64,000 bases of DNA from Limimaricola sp964022235 (GTDB lineage: Bacteria > Pseudomonadota > Alphaproteobacteria > Rhodobacterales > Rhodobacteraceae), in contig NZ_CAXHZL010000014.1 of NCBI RefSeq assembly GCF_964022235.1, positions 1 to 64,000 on the forward strand, written 5' to 3'. Position 1 is the stretch's first letter; every line of letters starts with the position of its first letter. This document shows positions 1-7,839 of this stretch, in pieces. Below the pieces are notes generated by a model. It had not been told where the DNA came from, searched no databases, and saw only the letters and a list, made by a program, of their open reading frames with translations. The position numbers and the translations under genes were made by a program.

Positions 1-50
1 CGACCCCCGGCGTGACAGGCCGGTACTCTAACCAACTGAGCTACAACCGC
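1..50 (-). tRNA. tRNA-Asp(GTC), 3' part cut by window edge
   Basis: Read on the minus strand the sequence begins GCGGTTGTAGCTCAGTTGG, a normal acceptor/D-arm start. It continues through an anticodon arm CCGGC-CTGTCAC-GCCGG, whose loop carries GTC (Asp). The T-arm and the 3' acceptor strand lie outside the window. The 5' end at position 50 is set by the first G of the acceptor stem. The 138 bases from here to the pirin stop hold nothing I recognise. Confidence 0.93.
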
Positions 51-188
51 GCATCTTGTCGTCCGGCAGCGCCGAACGTGAGGCGGGTTCTAGGCAGTGC
101 GGCGGGGGGCGTCAAGCGTCGATCTGTGCAAAATCGCCCCTTCCGCGAGATTGTCCGGCTGACCCTGGGGCAGCCTCTCGATCGGCCC

Positions 189-1115
189 TCAGGGCAGTGG
201 AATATGCTCGCTTTCCCCCGGCGGCAGGCGAAAGCGCCCATGCGTGAAGTCGCCCGCGCGCCATGCGGCCTTGGCCGCCTCGATCCGTTCGGGCGACGAG
301 GCCACGAAATTCCACCAGATGTGACGCGGTCCCGGCATCGTCGCCCCGCCCAGAAGCGCGATGCGCGCGCCTGCCGGCCCCGCACGCAACGAAATCCGGT
401 CACCGGGACGAAACACCATCATCCGCCCCGCCTCGAACACCTGCCCTGCCACCTCGACGCTGCCCGAGAGCACATGCACGCCGCGGTCTTCGTGCTCGTC
501 GGGAAGCGGCAGATGCGCGCCCGGCGCCAGCTCGGCGTCCGCGTGGAACAATTCGCCCGGCGCGGCGACCGGAGAGGCGGCCCCATAGGCGTTGCCCAGC
601 ATGAGGCGCAGCTTCACGCCCCCCTCCTCGATCATCGGCAGTGTTTCGGCGCCTGCATGTTCGAACCGCGCAGGCCCGTCCTCCATGTCGTCGGGCAGCG
701 CCAGCCAGGTCTGCAGCCCGAACATACGGCCGCCATTGGCGCGCGCTTCGCCGTCGACGCGCTCCGAATGGGTGATGCCCTCGCCTGCGACCATCAGATT
801 CACCGCACCCGGCGCGATCCAGCTGTCGGTGCCAAGGCTGTCGCGGTGGTGGATCTGTCCTTCGAGCAGGTAGGTCACGGTCGCCAACCCGATATGCGGA
901 TGCGGGCGCACGTCGAATCCCTCCCCGCGCAGGAACTCTGCCGGGCCGACCTGATCGAAGAAGATGAACGGCCCGACCATCTGGCGGCGCGGCGCAGGCA
1001 GGGCCCGGCGCACTTCGAAGCCGCCCAGATCGCGGGCGCGTGGCACGATGACGGTCTCGATCGCCTCCGCATCGACGCTGATGTCGAGTGGATCGAAGCT
1101 GGGGATCTGGCTCAT
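189..1115 (-). CDS. Pirin family protein
   Basis: 308-aa cytosolic bicupin of the pirin family. The N-terminal cupin carries the metal-binding signature (HPHIGLATVTYLLEG, then HRDS, and GEGITHSER) at about residues 72-120. A second cupin-like half follows and ends in the conserved stretch PRHIWWNFVASSPERI typical of pirins. Pirins are Fe(II) proteins with reported quercetin dioxygenase or regulatory roles; the substrate here cannot be told. The ATG at 1115 is preceded by AGGAGG five bases away, so the start is firm. The leader also holds a small dyad (CCTGT-N4-ACAGG) touching that SD. It is transcribed away from tRNA-Val and stands alone. Confidence 0.9.
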   Translation of the reverse strand: MSQIPSFDPLDISVDAEAIETVIVPRARDLGGFEVRRALPAPRRQMVGPFIFFDQVGPAEFLRGEGFDVRPHPHIGLATVTYLLEGQIHHRDSLGTDSWIAPGAVNLMVAGEGITHSERVDGEARANGGRMFGLQTWLALPDDMEDGPARFEHAGAETLPMIEEGGVKLRLMLGNAYGAASPVAAPGELFHADAELAPGAHLPLPDEHEDRGVHVLSGSVEVAGQVFEAGRMMVFRPGDRISLRAGPAGARIALLGGATMPGPRHIWWNFVASSPERIEAAKAAWRAGDFTHGRFRLPPGESEHIPLP

Positions 1116-1202
1116 GTCGGCCTCCTGTCCTTACAGGACCAACATAGCACTTCGCCGCCCGCGCGGTGAGGCGCAGCTTCGCAGGAGGGCTGTGCGGGAG
1201 TG

Positions 1203-1278
1203 TGGTGGGTGGTGAGGGGCTCGAACCCCCGACATCCTCGGTGTAAACGAGACGCTCTACCAACTGAGCTAACCACCC
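1203..1278 (-). tRNA. tRNA-Val(TAC)
   Basis: Complete 76-nt cloverleaf on the minus strand. The acceptor stem GGGTGGT pairs with ACCACCC, the anticodon loop TTTACAC carries TAC, the T-loop reads GTTCGAGCC, and the 3' CCA is encoded. A second valine tRNA (CAC) lies 2.4 kb away, so the two valine isoacceptors bracket the soxR/nucleosidase segment. Confidence 0.96.
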
Positions 1279-1290
1279 GCGCGGGTCGGT

Positions 1291-1887
1291 TTAGCGGTCT
1301 GCCTCGCGGGCTGCAAGGGCCACGGCGATCCTCTCGTGTCGACCCTGCGCCACCCGGAACACCACCCCCTGCCCGCCCGGCACCCGCGCCAGATCGGCCC
1401 GTGTGCCGCCTGTCGCGATGGTGCGCAGCACGCGCGAGGTCATGCCGTGGGTGACGAGGATGGCAGGGCCGTCGAGCGTGGCCAGCAGATCCGCACAGCG
1501 CGACCAGAGCGAGGCGAACCCCTCGCCGTTCGGCGCGCGCGCATAGAAATCGATAAAGTGCTCATCCTTTGGGCCGGGCCAGCGCGCATCGATTTCGGCG
1601 CGGTCGAGGCCGGACCAATCGCCCATCGCGATCTCGCGCAGCCTCGGGTCGGTCTGCGGGGGGGTGCCGAACGCCAGCCGCGCGGTCTCGACGGCGCGGC
1701 CTTGCGGCGAACAGAGCAAGCGATGGGTTTCGGGGCCTATGCCGCGCTGGGCGAGGCACCGCCCCATGGCGCGGGCCTGCGCCTGACCCTGCGCGGTCAG
1801 GGGCGAATCGAGCCCGCCCTGCATACGGCGCGCGGCGTTCCATTCGGTCTCGCCATGCCGCATCACGTAGATCTCGGGTATCGTCAT
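1291..1887 (-). CDS. Histidine phosphatase family protein
   Basis: 198-aa member of the phosphoglycerate mutase-like (histidine phosphatase) superfamily. The catalytic RHGETEWN motif lies at residues 10-17 with the phospho-accepting His. The second catalytic His is in ILVTHGMTS near residue 145, and the middle acidic region LREIAMGDWSGLD fits the cobC/alpha-ribazole phosphatase branch. The substrate is unknown. Its ATG overlaps the soxR stop by 4 nt (ATGA), so it is translationally coupled to soxR. The 3' end lies 12 nt from tRNA-Val on the same strand. Confidence 0.88.
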   Translation of the reverse strand: MTIPEIYVMRHGETEWNAARRMQGGLDSPLTAQGQAQARAMGRCLAQRGIGPETHRLLCSPQGRAVETARLAFGTPPQTDPRLREIAMGDWSGLDRAEIDARWPGPKDEHFIDFYARAPNGEGFASLWSRCADLLATLDGPAILVTHGMTSRVLRTIATGGTRADLARVPGGQGVVFRVAQGRHERIAVALAAREADR

Positions 1888-2348
1888 GCGCGCTCCTCCC
1901 TCGGTCCGGTCCAGCGGCGTGGTCCGGGACCGGATCGGCCCAGCCGGTCGTCGGCGTTATAAAGCGGACAGCTGTCGATCGACAGGCAGCCGCAGCCGAT
2001 GCAATACCCCATCTGGTCGCGCAGCCGCGTCATCAGCTCGATCCGCTCGCTGAGCATCTCACGCCAAGGCTCCGCCGCTGCGGCCCAATCGCGGGCCGAA
2101 ACGGCGCGGTCGCGCGGCAATCCGTCGAGCACGTCGCGAATTTGCGACAACGGCACGCCGACCGACTGCGCCACCTTGATGATCGCCACCCGACGCAGCT
2201 CGCGCCGGTCATAGCGACGGTGGTTGGCAGGGGTGCGCCAGCTGCGGATCAGCCCTTCGGCTTCGTAGAAATGCAAGGTCGACACCGGCACGCCCGCGCG
2301 CGCCGCCATCTGGCCGACGCTGAGATCGCTTGGAACTGGTTTCGACAT
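1884..2348 (-). CDS. soxR: Redox-sensing MerR-family activator SoxR
   Basis: 154-aa transcription factor. The N-terminal MerR helix-turn-helix (LSVGQMAARAGVPVSTLHFYE) is followed by the dimerisation helix and the C-terminal [2Fe-2S] cluster motif with four cysteines, CIGCGCLSIDSC. The family senses superoxide or redox-cycling compounds through oxidation of that cluster. I chose the ATG at 2348 because the TTG five codons upstream lies inside the SoxR box. There is almost no leader: the operator ends only about 8 nt before the ATG, which suggests autoregulation and a very short or absent 5' UTR. Co-transcribed with the phosphatase and divergent from a small DUF1127-like gene. Confidence 0.93.
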   Translation of the reverse strand: MSKPVPSDLSVGQMAARAGVPVSTLHFYEAEGLIRSWRTPANHRRYDRRELRRVAIIKVAQSVGVPLSQIRDVLDGLPRDRAVSARDWAAAAEPWREMLSERIELMTRLRDQMGYCIGCGCLSIDSCPLYNADDRLGRSGPGPRRWTGPREERA

Positions 2349-2353
2349 CGCGC

Positions 2354-2384
2354 TTGACCTCAACCTTACTTGAGGTCGCAGATT
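2354..2384 (+). promoter_or_regulatory. SoxR box inside a 19-bp-spacer promoter
   Basis: The 18-bp dyad CCTCAACCTTACTTGAGG (2358-2375) matches the E. coli soxS operator at 15 of 18 positions and keeps both hexamer arms. It extends to perfect 8-bp arms (2356-2377). On the plus strand it sits exactly in the spacer of TTGACC (2354-2359), 19 bp, CAGATT (2379-2384). This is the same geometry as the soxS promoter, where SoxR untwists an overlong spacer. It therefore should activate the small plus-strand gene at 2429 and probably also governs soxR itself. Confidence 0.85.
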
Positions 2385-2428
2385 GAGGGCTCCGAAACGG
2401 AATCACAAGCCTCCGAGGAGCCCCGAAC

Positions 2429-2686
2429 ATGACCGTCACCCTGCCCCACCCGCGATTCTCCCTTCGCCTCCTGCGCCGCCTTGCCGCCCGGTTCGCGCCG
2501 CAGGGCCGCGCCCATGATCCGCTCGACGACGCGCTGTGCAACGAGTTGCAGTCGATGCGCCACGCGGATCAGGTGCTGCGCCTGCGGGATCTGCGCCGCG
2601 ATACGCATCTCGCGCGCGACATGGGGCTCGAACCCGAAGCCGATCCCTGCCCACGCGTGCCGGGGCCGGGCGGCAGGCTCTTGTGA
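2429..2686 (+). CDS. Small basic protein with DUF1127-like C-terminal motif, predicted SoxR target
   Basis: 85-aa protein, basic at the N-terminus (RLLRRLAARFAPQGRAH). Near residues 50-68 it carries LRDLRRDTHLARDMGLEP, which resembles the L-x-x-L-x(5)-L-x-D-I/M-G-L ending of DUF1127 proteins. DUF1127 members in Rhodobacter (CcaF1) are stress-induced RNA-binding proteins; function here is inference. The ATG has a GAGGAG SD eight bases upstream. The only visible promoter is the SoxR-type one 45-75 nt upstream. The assignment to DUF1127 is by eye and could fail; the existence of the gene is well supported by SD, promoter and codon bias. Confidence 0.65.
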   Translation: MTVTLPHPRFSLRLLRRLAARFAPQGRAHDPLDDALCNELQSMRHADQVLRLRDLRRDTHLARDMGLEPEADPCPRVPGPGGRLL

Positions 2687-2762
2687 AACGCGGCGTGCGG
2701 GCACTGGACCTATATCGCCCGCGCGCCGTAGCAGGGGCCGAGAGACAAGCCCCGGAGTTCGC

Positions 2763-3686
2763 ATGACGCAGTTTCCCATCGCCGCCGCCATCAGCGCCGC
2801 CACCAATGACGCAGCCGACACCGCCACCCGCGCCATACCCGCCGCCGCGACGGCGCCCGACGACCACCCGCGCATCGCGGTGATTTCGGCCTTCGCGCCC
2901 GAGATCGCGATTCTCGAGGCCGCGATCGAAGGAGCCGAGAGCCGACGCATCGGCCCTGCGACCTACATCACCGGACGGCTCGAAGGGCGCGAGGTCGTGT
3001 TGTTCCTTTCGGGCATCTCGATGGTCAACGCGGCGATGACCACGCAGGCGGCGCTCGATCATTTCAACGTCACCTCGATCCTGTTCTCGGGCATCGCGGG
3101 CGGGGTCGACCCGAGCCTTGGGATCGGCGACGTGGTGGTGGCCCAACGCTGGGGACACTACCTCGAAGGCGCCTTCGCGCGAGAGACGGAGGATGGCTAT
3201 GCCCTGCCCGGCTGGATGGGCGCGCCGGTGGCGAACTTCGGCATGATCCACAGCCGCGGCGTCGACGTGGTGCCGCCCGGTGGAACCCTGCCCGAGAGCC
3301 GATTCTGGTTCGACAGCGACCCGGAGCTTCTGGAGATCGCGCGCGCGGCGGCGCAGGGCGTTGAGCTGCAAGCCTGCGGCGCGGCAACGCCGCAAGTGGT
3401 GATCGGCGGCAATGGCGTCTCGGGGCCGGTGTTCATGGACAACGCGGGCTTTCGCGACCACGCCTTTGCCTGCTTCGAGGCACGCGTGCTCGACATGGAG
3501 AGCGCCAGCGTCGCGCAGGTGGCCTATGCCAACGATGTGCCCTTCGTGGCGTTTCGCTCGCTGTCGGACCTCGCGGGTGGCGGCGATGGCGAGAACGAGA
3601 TCGCGGCCTTCTTGTCGGTGGCGGCCGAGAACTCGGCGCGGCTGATGCGCGCGGTGCTGGCCCGGTTGCCCATACCGAAGGCCTGA
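2763..3686 (+). CDS. 5'-methylthioadenosine/S-adenosylhomocysteine nucleosidase
   Basis: 307-aa purine phosphorylase-superfamily enzyme that would cleave adenine from methylthioadenosine or S-adenosylhomocysteine. Family marks are the core start RIAVISAFAPEIAIL, the GIAGG loop, LDMESASVAQVA (the Met-Glu ribose contact), and RSLSDLAGG, whose Asp is the catalytic acid. The core begins only at about residue 37. The first 36 residues are Ala/Thr-rich, without a charged n-region or hydrophobic core, so I do not call a signal peptide. The ATG at 2763 is the only in-frame start before the core and follows a weak CGGAG. It sits alone and ends in a strong hairpin. Confidence 0.85.
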   Translation: MTQFPIAAAISAATNDAADTATRAIPAAATAPDDHPRIAVISAFAPEIAILEAAIEGAESRRIGPATYITGRLEGREVVLFLSGISMVNAAMTTQAALDHFNVTSILFSGIAGGVDPSLGIGDVVVAQRWGHYLEGAFARETEDGYALPGWMGAPVANFGMIHSRGVDVVPPGGTLPESRFWFDSDPELLEIARAAAQGVELQACGAATPQVVIGGNGVSGPVFMDNAGFRDHAFACFEARVLDMESASVAQVAYANDVPFVAFRSLSDLAGGGDGENEIAAFLSVAAENSARLMRAVLARLPIPKA

Positions 3687-3693
3687 GACGCAA

Positions 3694-3719
3694 AAGGCGC
3701 GCCCCGTGGGGCGCGCCTT
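3694..3719 (+). terminator. Rho-independent-like terminator of the nucleosidase gene
   Basis: Perfect inverted repeat of 12-bp arms, AAGGCGCGCCCC and GGGGCGCGCCTT, separated by GT, starting 8 nt after the stop codon. The T-run is short. Confidence 0.75.
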
Positions 3720-3727
3720 CCGTATCA

Positions 3728-3802
3728 TGGTGGGTGATAAGGGATTTGAACCCCTGACATCTTCGATGTGAACGAAGCGCTCTACCACTGAGCTAATCAC
3801 CC
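3728..3802 (-). tRNA. tRNA-Val(CAC)
   Basis: Complete 75-nt cloverleaf on the minus strand. The acceptor stem GGGTGAT pairs with ATCACCC, the anticodon arm is CTTCG-TTCACAT-CGAAG with anticodon CAC, the T-loop reads GTTCAAATC, and CCA is encoded. Confidence 0.96.
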
Positions 3803-3875
3803 GTTGGCGCGTCGTTTAGCGATCCCCGCCGAGCGGCGCAAGACCTCCCAAGCGGCAATTTCACCCAAATGCGAA

Positions 3876-3899
3876 AAGGGCGCCCCGAGGGGCGCCCTT
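3876..3899 (-). terminator. lon terminator
   Basis: Arms AAGGGCGCCCC and GGGGCGCCCTT with a 2-nt loop, 8 nt after the lon stop. Read on the minus strand it runs into TTTT. Confidence 0.8.
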
Positions 3900-3907
3900 C
3901 GCCTGGG

Positions 3908-6328
3908 TCAGTGATGCGCGGTCGTGCCCGCCCCGCCACCGGGGGTTTCGAGCGCGCGGGCGGCCGCAGCAGCCTCTTCGGCCTCCTCGTCCCACTCAAT
4001 CGGCTCGGGCTGACGCACCAGCGCGTGGCGCAGCACCTCCGACACATGGGTCACCGGGATGATCTCCAACCCGTTCTTCACCACGTCGGGGATCTCCGCG
4101 AGATCCTTCTCATTCTCCTCGGGGATCAGCACCGTCTTGATGCCGCCCCTAAGCGCCGCGAGCAGCTTCTCCTTGAGGCCACCGATCGGCATGGCGTTGC
4201 CGCGCAGGCTCACCTCACCGGTCATGGCGATGTCCTTGCGGATCGGAATGCCGGTCAGGACCGACACGATCGACGTCACCATGGCGAGACCAGCGGACGG
4301 GCCGTCCTTGGGCGTCGCGCCGTCGGGCACATGGACGTGGATGTCCATGCGATCGAAGCGCGGCGGCTTCACGCCGATCTGCGGCGCGATGGAGCGCACG
4401 TAGCTCGACGCCGCGTCGATCGATTCCTTCATCACGTCGCCAAGCTTGCCGGTGGTCTTCATCCGACCCTTGCCCGGCAGGCGCAGCGCTTCGATCTGCA
4501 GCAGATCGCCACCCACGGAGGTCCAGGCCAGACCCGTGACCACGCCTACCTGATCCTCCTTCTCGGCCAGCCCATAGCGGAACTGCTTCACACCGAGATA
4601 GTCGGCGAGGTTCTCGGGCGTCACCTCAACGGTCTTGACCTCCTTGCGGACGATCTTGGTCACCGCCTTGCGGGCGATCTTCGACAGCTCGCGCTCGAGG
4701 TTCCGCACACCGGCTTCGCGGGTATAGGTGCGCACCATTTCGGTGAGCGCCGCGTCGTCGATCGAGAACTCGGTCGGCTTCAGCCCGTGGTTCTTGAGAA
4801 CCTTGGGCATCAGGTGCTGACGCGCGATCTCGCGCTTTTCTTCCTCAGTGTAGCCCGCGAGGCTGATGATCTCCATCCGGTCGAGAAGCGGCCCCGGCAT
4901 GTTGTAGGAGTTCGCCGTGGTCAGGAACATCACGTTGCTGAGGTCGTATTCCACCTCGAGGTAGTGGTCCGCGAAGGTGCCGTTCTGTTCAGGGTCGAGC
5001 ACCTCGAGCATCGCACTCGCGGGATCGCCGCGGAAGTCCTGACCCATCTTGTCGATCTCATCGAGCAGGATCAGCGGGTTCGAGGTCTTGGCCTTCTTCA
5101 GCGCCTGGATGATCTTGCCGGGCATGGAGCCGATGTAGGTCCGGCGGTGACCGCGAATCTCGCTTTCATCCCGCACGCCGCCGAGCGAGATGCGGATGAA
5201 CTCGCGCCCCGTGGCCTTGGCGACCGATTTGCCCAAGCTCGTCTTGCCGACGCCCGGAGGACCGACGAGGCACATGATCGGCCCCTTCAGCTTCTTGGAG
5301 CGCTGCTGCACCGCAAGATACTCGACGATCCGCTCCTTGACCTTCTCGAGACCGAAGTGATCGCCATCGAGCACCTTCTGCGCCAGCGCGAGGTCCTTCT
5401 TGGTCTTGGACGGGTTGTTCCACGGGATCGACAGCAGCCAGTCGAGGTAGTTGCGCACGACCGTGGCCTCGGCCGACATCGGGGACATCGACTTGAGCTT
5501 CTTGATCTCGGCCTCGGCCTTCTCGCGGGCCTCGTCCGACAGCTTGGTCTCGGAGACGCGCTTTTCGAGCTCGGCGACCTCGTTCTGGCCGTCCTCGCCG
5601 TCGCCCAGCTCCTTCTGAATGGCCTTCATCTGCTCATTCAGATAGTATTCGCGCTGGGTGCGTTCCATCTGTGATTTCACGCGGGTCTTGATCTTCTTCT
5701 CGACCTGCAGCACCGACATTTCGCCCTGCATCAGGCCATAGACCTTCTCGAGCCGCTGCGCGACGTCGAGCGTTTCCAGCAAGTCCTGCTTTTGCTTGAC
5801 GTCGATGCCCAAGTGGCCCGCGACGAGATCGGCAAGCTTGGCCGGATCGGTCGCCTCAGTGACGGCCGCGAGCGCCTCTTCGGGGATGTTCTTGCGGATC
5901 TTCGAATAGCGCTCGAATTCCTGCGCAACGCTCTGCACGAGAGCGGTCACGATCTCCAGATCGCCCGGCATCTCGGTGAGATATTCGGCCTTGGCCTCAA
6001 AGAAGCTGTCGTTCTCCACGAACTCGGCGATGCGCACGCGCGACTTGCCCTCGACTAGCACCTTCACGGTGCCGTCGGGCAGCTTGAGAAGCTGCAGCAC
6101 GTTGGCGAGAACTCCGGCCTTGTAGATGCCTTCGGACGAAGGGTCGTCGACGCCGGGGTCGACCTGGGACGACAGCAGGATCTGCTTGTCATCGGCCATG
6201 ACCTCCTCGAGCGCGCGCACCGATTTCTCGCGGCCCACGAACAGCGGCACGATCATGTGCGGGAACACCACGATGTCGCGCAGAGGCAGCACCGGGTAGG
6301 AGGGGCTGAGGGGCTCTTGCATGCTCAT
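3908..6328 (-). CDS. lon: ATP-dependent protease Lon
   Basis: 806-aa cytosolic AAA+ serine protease, normal for the family. The N-terminal substrate-binding LON domain (YPVLPLRDIVVFPHMIVPLFVGR) covers roughly residues 10-200. Next come the long coiled region, the AAA+ module with Walker A GPPGVGKTS and Walker B LILLDEIDK, and the C-terminal protease domain. The latter carries the catalytic Ser in DGPSAGLAM and the catalytic Lys in GGIKTVLIP. The start is the ATG at 6328 with AAGGA five bases upstream; a longer reading to 6385 lacks an SD. Lon degrades misfolded and regulatory proteins. I could not make out a convincing heat-shock promoter in the 198 bases upstream, which otherwise hold nothing I recognise. 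Confidence 0.97.
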   Translation of the reverse strand: MSMQEPLSPSYPVLPLRDIVVFPHMIVPLFVGREKSVRALEEVMADDKQILLSSQVDPGVDDPSSEGIYKAGVLANVLQLLKLPDGTVKVLVEGKSRVRIAEFVENDSFFEAKAEYLTEMPGDLEIVTALVQSVAQEFERYSKIRKNIPEEALAAVTEATDPAKLADLVAGHLGIDVKQKQDLLETLDVAQRLEKVYGLMQGEMSVLQVEKKIKTRVKSQMERTQREYYLNEQMKAIQKELGDGEDGQNEVAELEKRVSETKLSDEAREKAEAEIKKLKSMSPMSAEATVVRNYLDWLLSIPWNNPSKTKKDLALAQKVLDGDHFGLEKVKERIVEYLAVQQRSKKLKGPIMCLVGPPGVGKTSLGKSVAKATGREFIRISLGGVRDESEIRGHRRTYIGSMPGKIIQALKKAKTSNPLILLDEIDKMGQDFRGDPASAMLEVLDPEQNGTFADHYLEVEYDLSNVMFLTTANSYNMPGPLLDRMEIISLAGYTEEEKREIARQHLMPKVLKNHGLKPTEFSIDDAALTEMVRTYTREAGVRNLERELSKIARKAVTKIVRKEVKTVEVTPENLADYLGVKQFRYGLAEKEDQVGVVTGLAWTSVGGDLLQIEALRLPGKGRMKTTGKLGDVMKESIDAASSYVRSIAPQIGVKPPRFDRMDIHVHVPDGATPKDGPSAGLAMVTSIVSVLTGIPIRKDIAMTGEVSLRGNAMPIGGLKEKLLAALRGGIKTVLIPEENEKDLAEIPDVVKNGLEIIPVTHVSEVLRHALVRQPEPIEWDEEAEEAAAAARALETPGGGAGTTAHH

Positions 6329-6526
6329 TGTATCCTTATCTTGGCAAGACGGTCTGACCCCGCTGTGCGGCAGCCGTGTGACCATCTCCTGTCCGGGGTG
6401 TTACTTGGGTGAAGGAGCGCGCCAGTTCAAGCGTGTCTCGCCCGGCAGTCGCGCCAATGTGGCCCGGCGCGGCGGCGCGGGCAAGCTCCGAAGGCCTGCC
6501 CGTACCGATGTCGTGGCAAGACCCGA

Positions 6527-7624
6527 TCAGGCCGCCTTGGTTTCCTTGAGGGTCGGGTAGTCGAGATATCCCTCGATGCCGCCACCGTAGTAGGTCGACT
6601 GGTCGCCCTCGTTGAGATCGGCGTCGATCTCCAGCCGCTCCGCGAGATCGGGGTTGGCGATGTAGGGCCGCCCGAAGGCCACGAAATCGGCCTGACCGTT
6701 CTTGACGACGCGGATCGCGCTGGCACGGTCGTAGCCCGCATTCGCGATATAGGCGCCTTCGAACATCTCGCGCAGCCGCGCGGTCTGCTGGCCGCCCTCT
6801 TGGTCGAGATCGCCCTGCGCGCCCGGCTCCACCATGTGGATATAGGCGATGCCACGGCGGCTCAGCTCGGGGATCAGGTAGCCATAGACCGTCATCGGGT
6901 CGCTGTCCTTCAGCCCCGCGACCTCGATCAGCGGCGACAGGCGAATACCGGTGCGGCCCGCGCCGTAAACCTCGACCACGGCATCAACCACCTCGAGAAT
7001 CAGCCGCGCACGGTTTTCTGGGCTGCCGCCATAGGCGTCGTCGCGCTTGTTGGCGCCATCGCGCAGGAACTGGTCGAGCAAGTAACCATTGGCGGCATGG
7101 ATTTCGACCATGTCAAAGCCCGCCTCCTTGGCGTTTTCCGCCGCACGGCGGTAATCCTCGACAAGGCGCGGCATCTCATCGAGTTCGAGCGCACGCGGCT
7201 CGGAGACGTCCACAAAGCCCTCTTCGGTCACGGTCTGGGCCTCGGCCTTGATCGCCGAAGGCGCGACTGGCTTCTGGCCGCCCTCCTGCAGCGACACATG
7301 GCTGATGCGACCGACGTGCCAGAGCTGCAGCGCGATCTTGCCGCCTTCGCCATGCACCGTGTTCACGACTTTCTTCCAGCCGTCGATCTGCTCGCGGCTG
7401 TAGATGCCGGGGGTCTGGATATAGCCCTTGCCCTCGGGGGTGATCTGCGTGGCCTCCGTGATGATGAGACCCGCGCCCGCGCGCTGGCGGTAATATTCGA
7501 CATGGATGTCATAGGGCGCATCGCCCTCTTTCGAGGCGCGGTTGCGGGTCAGCGGGGCCATTAGCACCCGGTTCTTCAGCTCGACGTCGCCGAGCTTGCT
7601 GGAAGTGAAAAGCTTGTCGGTCAT
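6527..7624 (-). CDS. Old-yellow-enzyme family alkene reductase
   Basis: 365-aa FMN-dependent ene-reductase of the N-ethylmaleimide/xenobiotic reductase type. Seen are the N-terminal LKNRVLMAPLTRNRA, the substrate-binding pair in EIHAANGYLLDQFL (His-x-x-Asn), DDAYGGSPENRARL, and the FMN phosphate region VAFGRPYIANPDL. It would reduce activated C=C bonds or nitro compounds with NAD(P)H; the natural substrate is unknown. The ATG at 7624 has a strong GGAGAGGA SD seven bases upstream, but that SD is one arm of a perfect hairpin, described separately. It stands alone, divergent from a GNAT gene across 215 bp. Confidence 0.92.
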   Translation of the reverse strand: MTDKLFTSSKLGDVELKNRVLMAPLTRNRASKEGDAPYDIHVEYYRQRAGAGLIITEATQITPEGKGYIQTPGIYSREQIDGWKKVVNTVHGEGGKIALQLWHVGRISHVSLQEGGQKPVAPSAIKAEAQTVTEEGFVDVSEPRALELDEMPRLVEDYRRAAENAKEAGFDMVEIHAANGYLLDQFLRDGANKRDDAYGGSPENRARLILEVVDAVVEVYGAGRTGIRLSPLIEVAGLKDSDPMTVYGYLIPELSRRGIAYIHMVEPGAQGDLDQEGGQQTARLREMFEGAYIANAGYDRASAIRVVKNGQADFVAFGRPYIANPDLAERLEIDADLNEGDQSTYYGGGIEGYLDYPTLKETKAA

Positions 7625-7630
7625 TCTTCG

Positions 7631-7657
7631 GTCCTCTCCGAAAAGGTTGGAGAGGAC
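7631..7657 (-). promoter_or_regulatory. Leader hairpin (or operator) overlapping the SD of the alkene reductase
   Basis: Perfect 9-bp arms GTCCTCTCC and GGAGAGGAC with a 9-nt loop. In the mRNA the 3' arm is the Shine-Dalgarno sequence (GGAGAGGA) placed seven bases before the ATG, so the folded form would occlude ribosome binding. As DNA it could instead be the operator of a dimeric repressor; sequence alone cannot decide. Confidence 0.55.
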
Positions 7658-7839
7658 CTATGCCGCCGCAGCGAAGCCGCAAGCAGGGCATCCGCGCAGG
7701 GCGACTGTGCGCCTGCGCACCGCCCGGTAAGGGAACAAAACCGGCAATCTGATACCCTATTCGCAAGCTTCGGAAAAAGCTCGAACATGGGCCCGACCCG
7801 AGGAACGCCCTTCACCCGGCGAACTGACAAGGGTGCGAC

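Noticed and set aside
1113..1140. SD-sequestering hairpin in the pirin leader
   Set aside because: The dyad CCTGT-N4-ACAGG is only 5 bp and covers only part of the SD; too weak to claim regulation.
2436..3800. 454-codon minus-strand open frame opposite the nucleosidase
   Set aside because: It runs through tRNA-Val(CAC) and a terminator and has no SD; the plus-strand nucleosidase explains the region.
3694..3899. CRISPR or REP-like repeats from the similar GC-rich hairpins
   Set aside because: The hairpins differ in sequence and each follows a gene end; they are individual terminators.
3869..5674. 601-codon plus-strand open frame opposite lon
   Set aside because: Antisense of lon codons with composition rich in Arg, His and Leu, no family features; lon is unambiguous.
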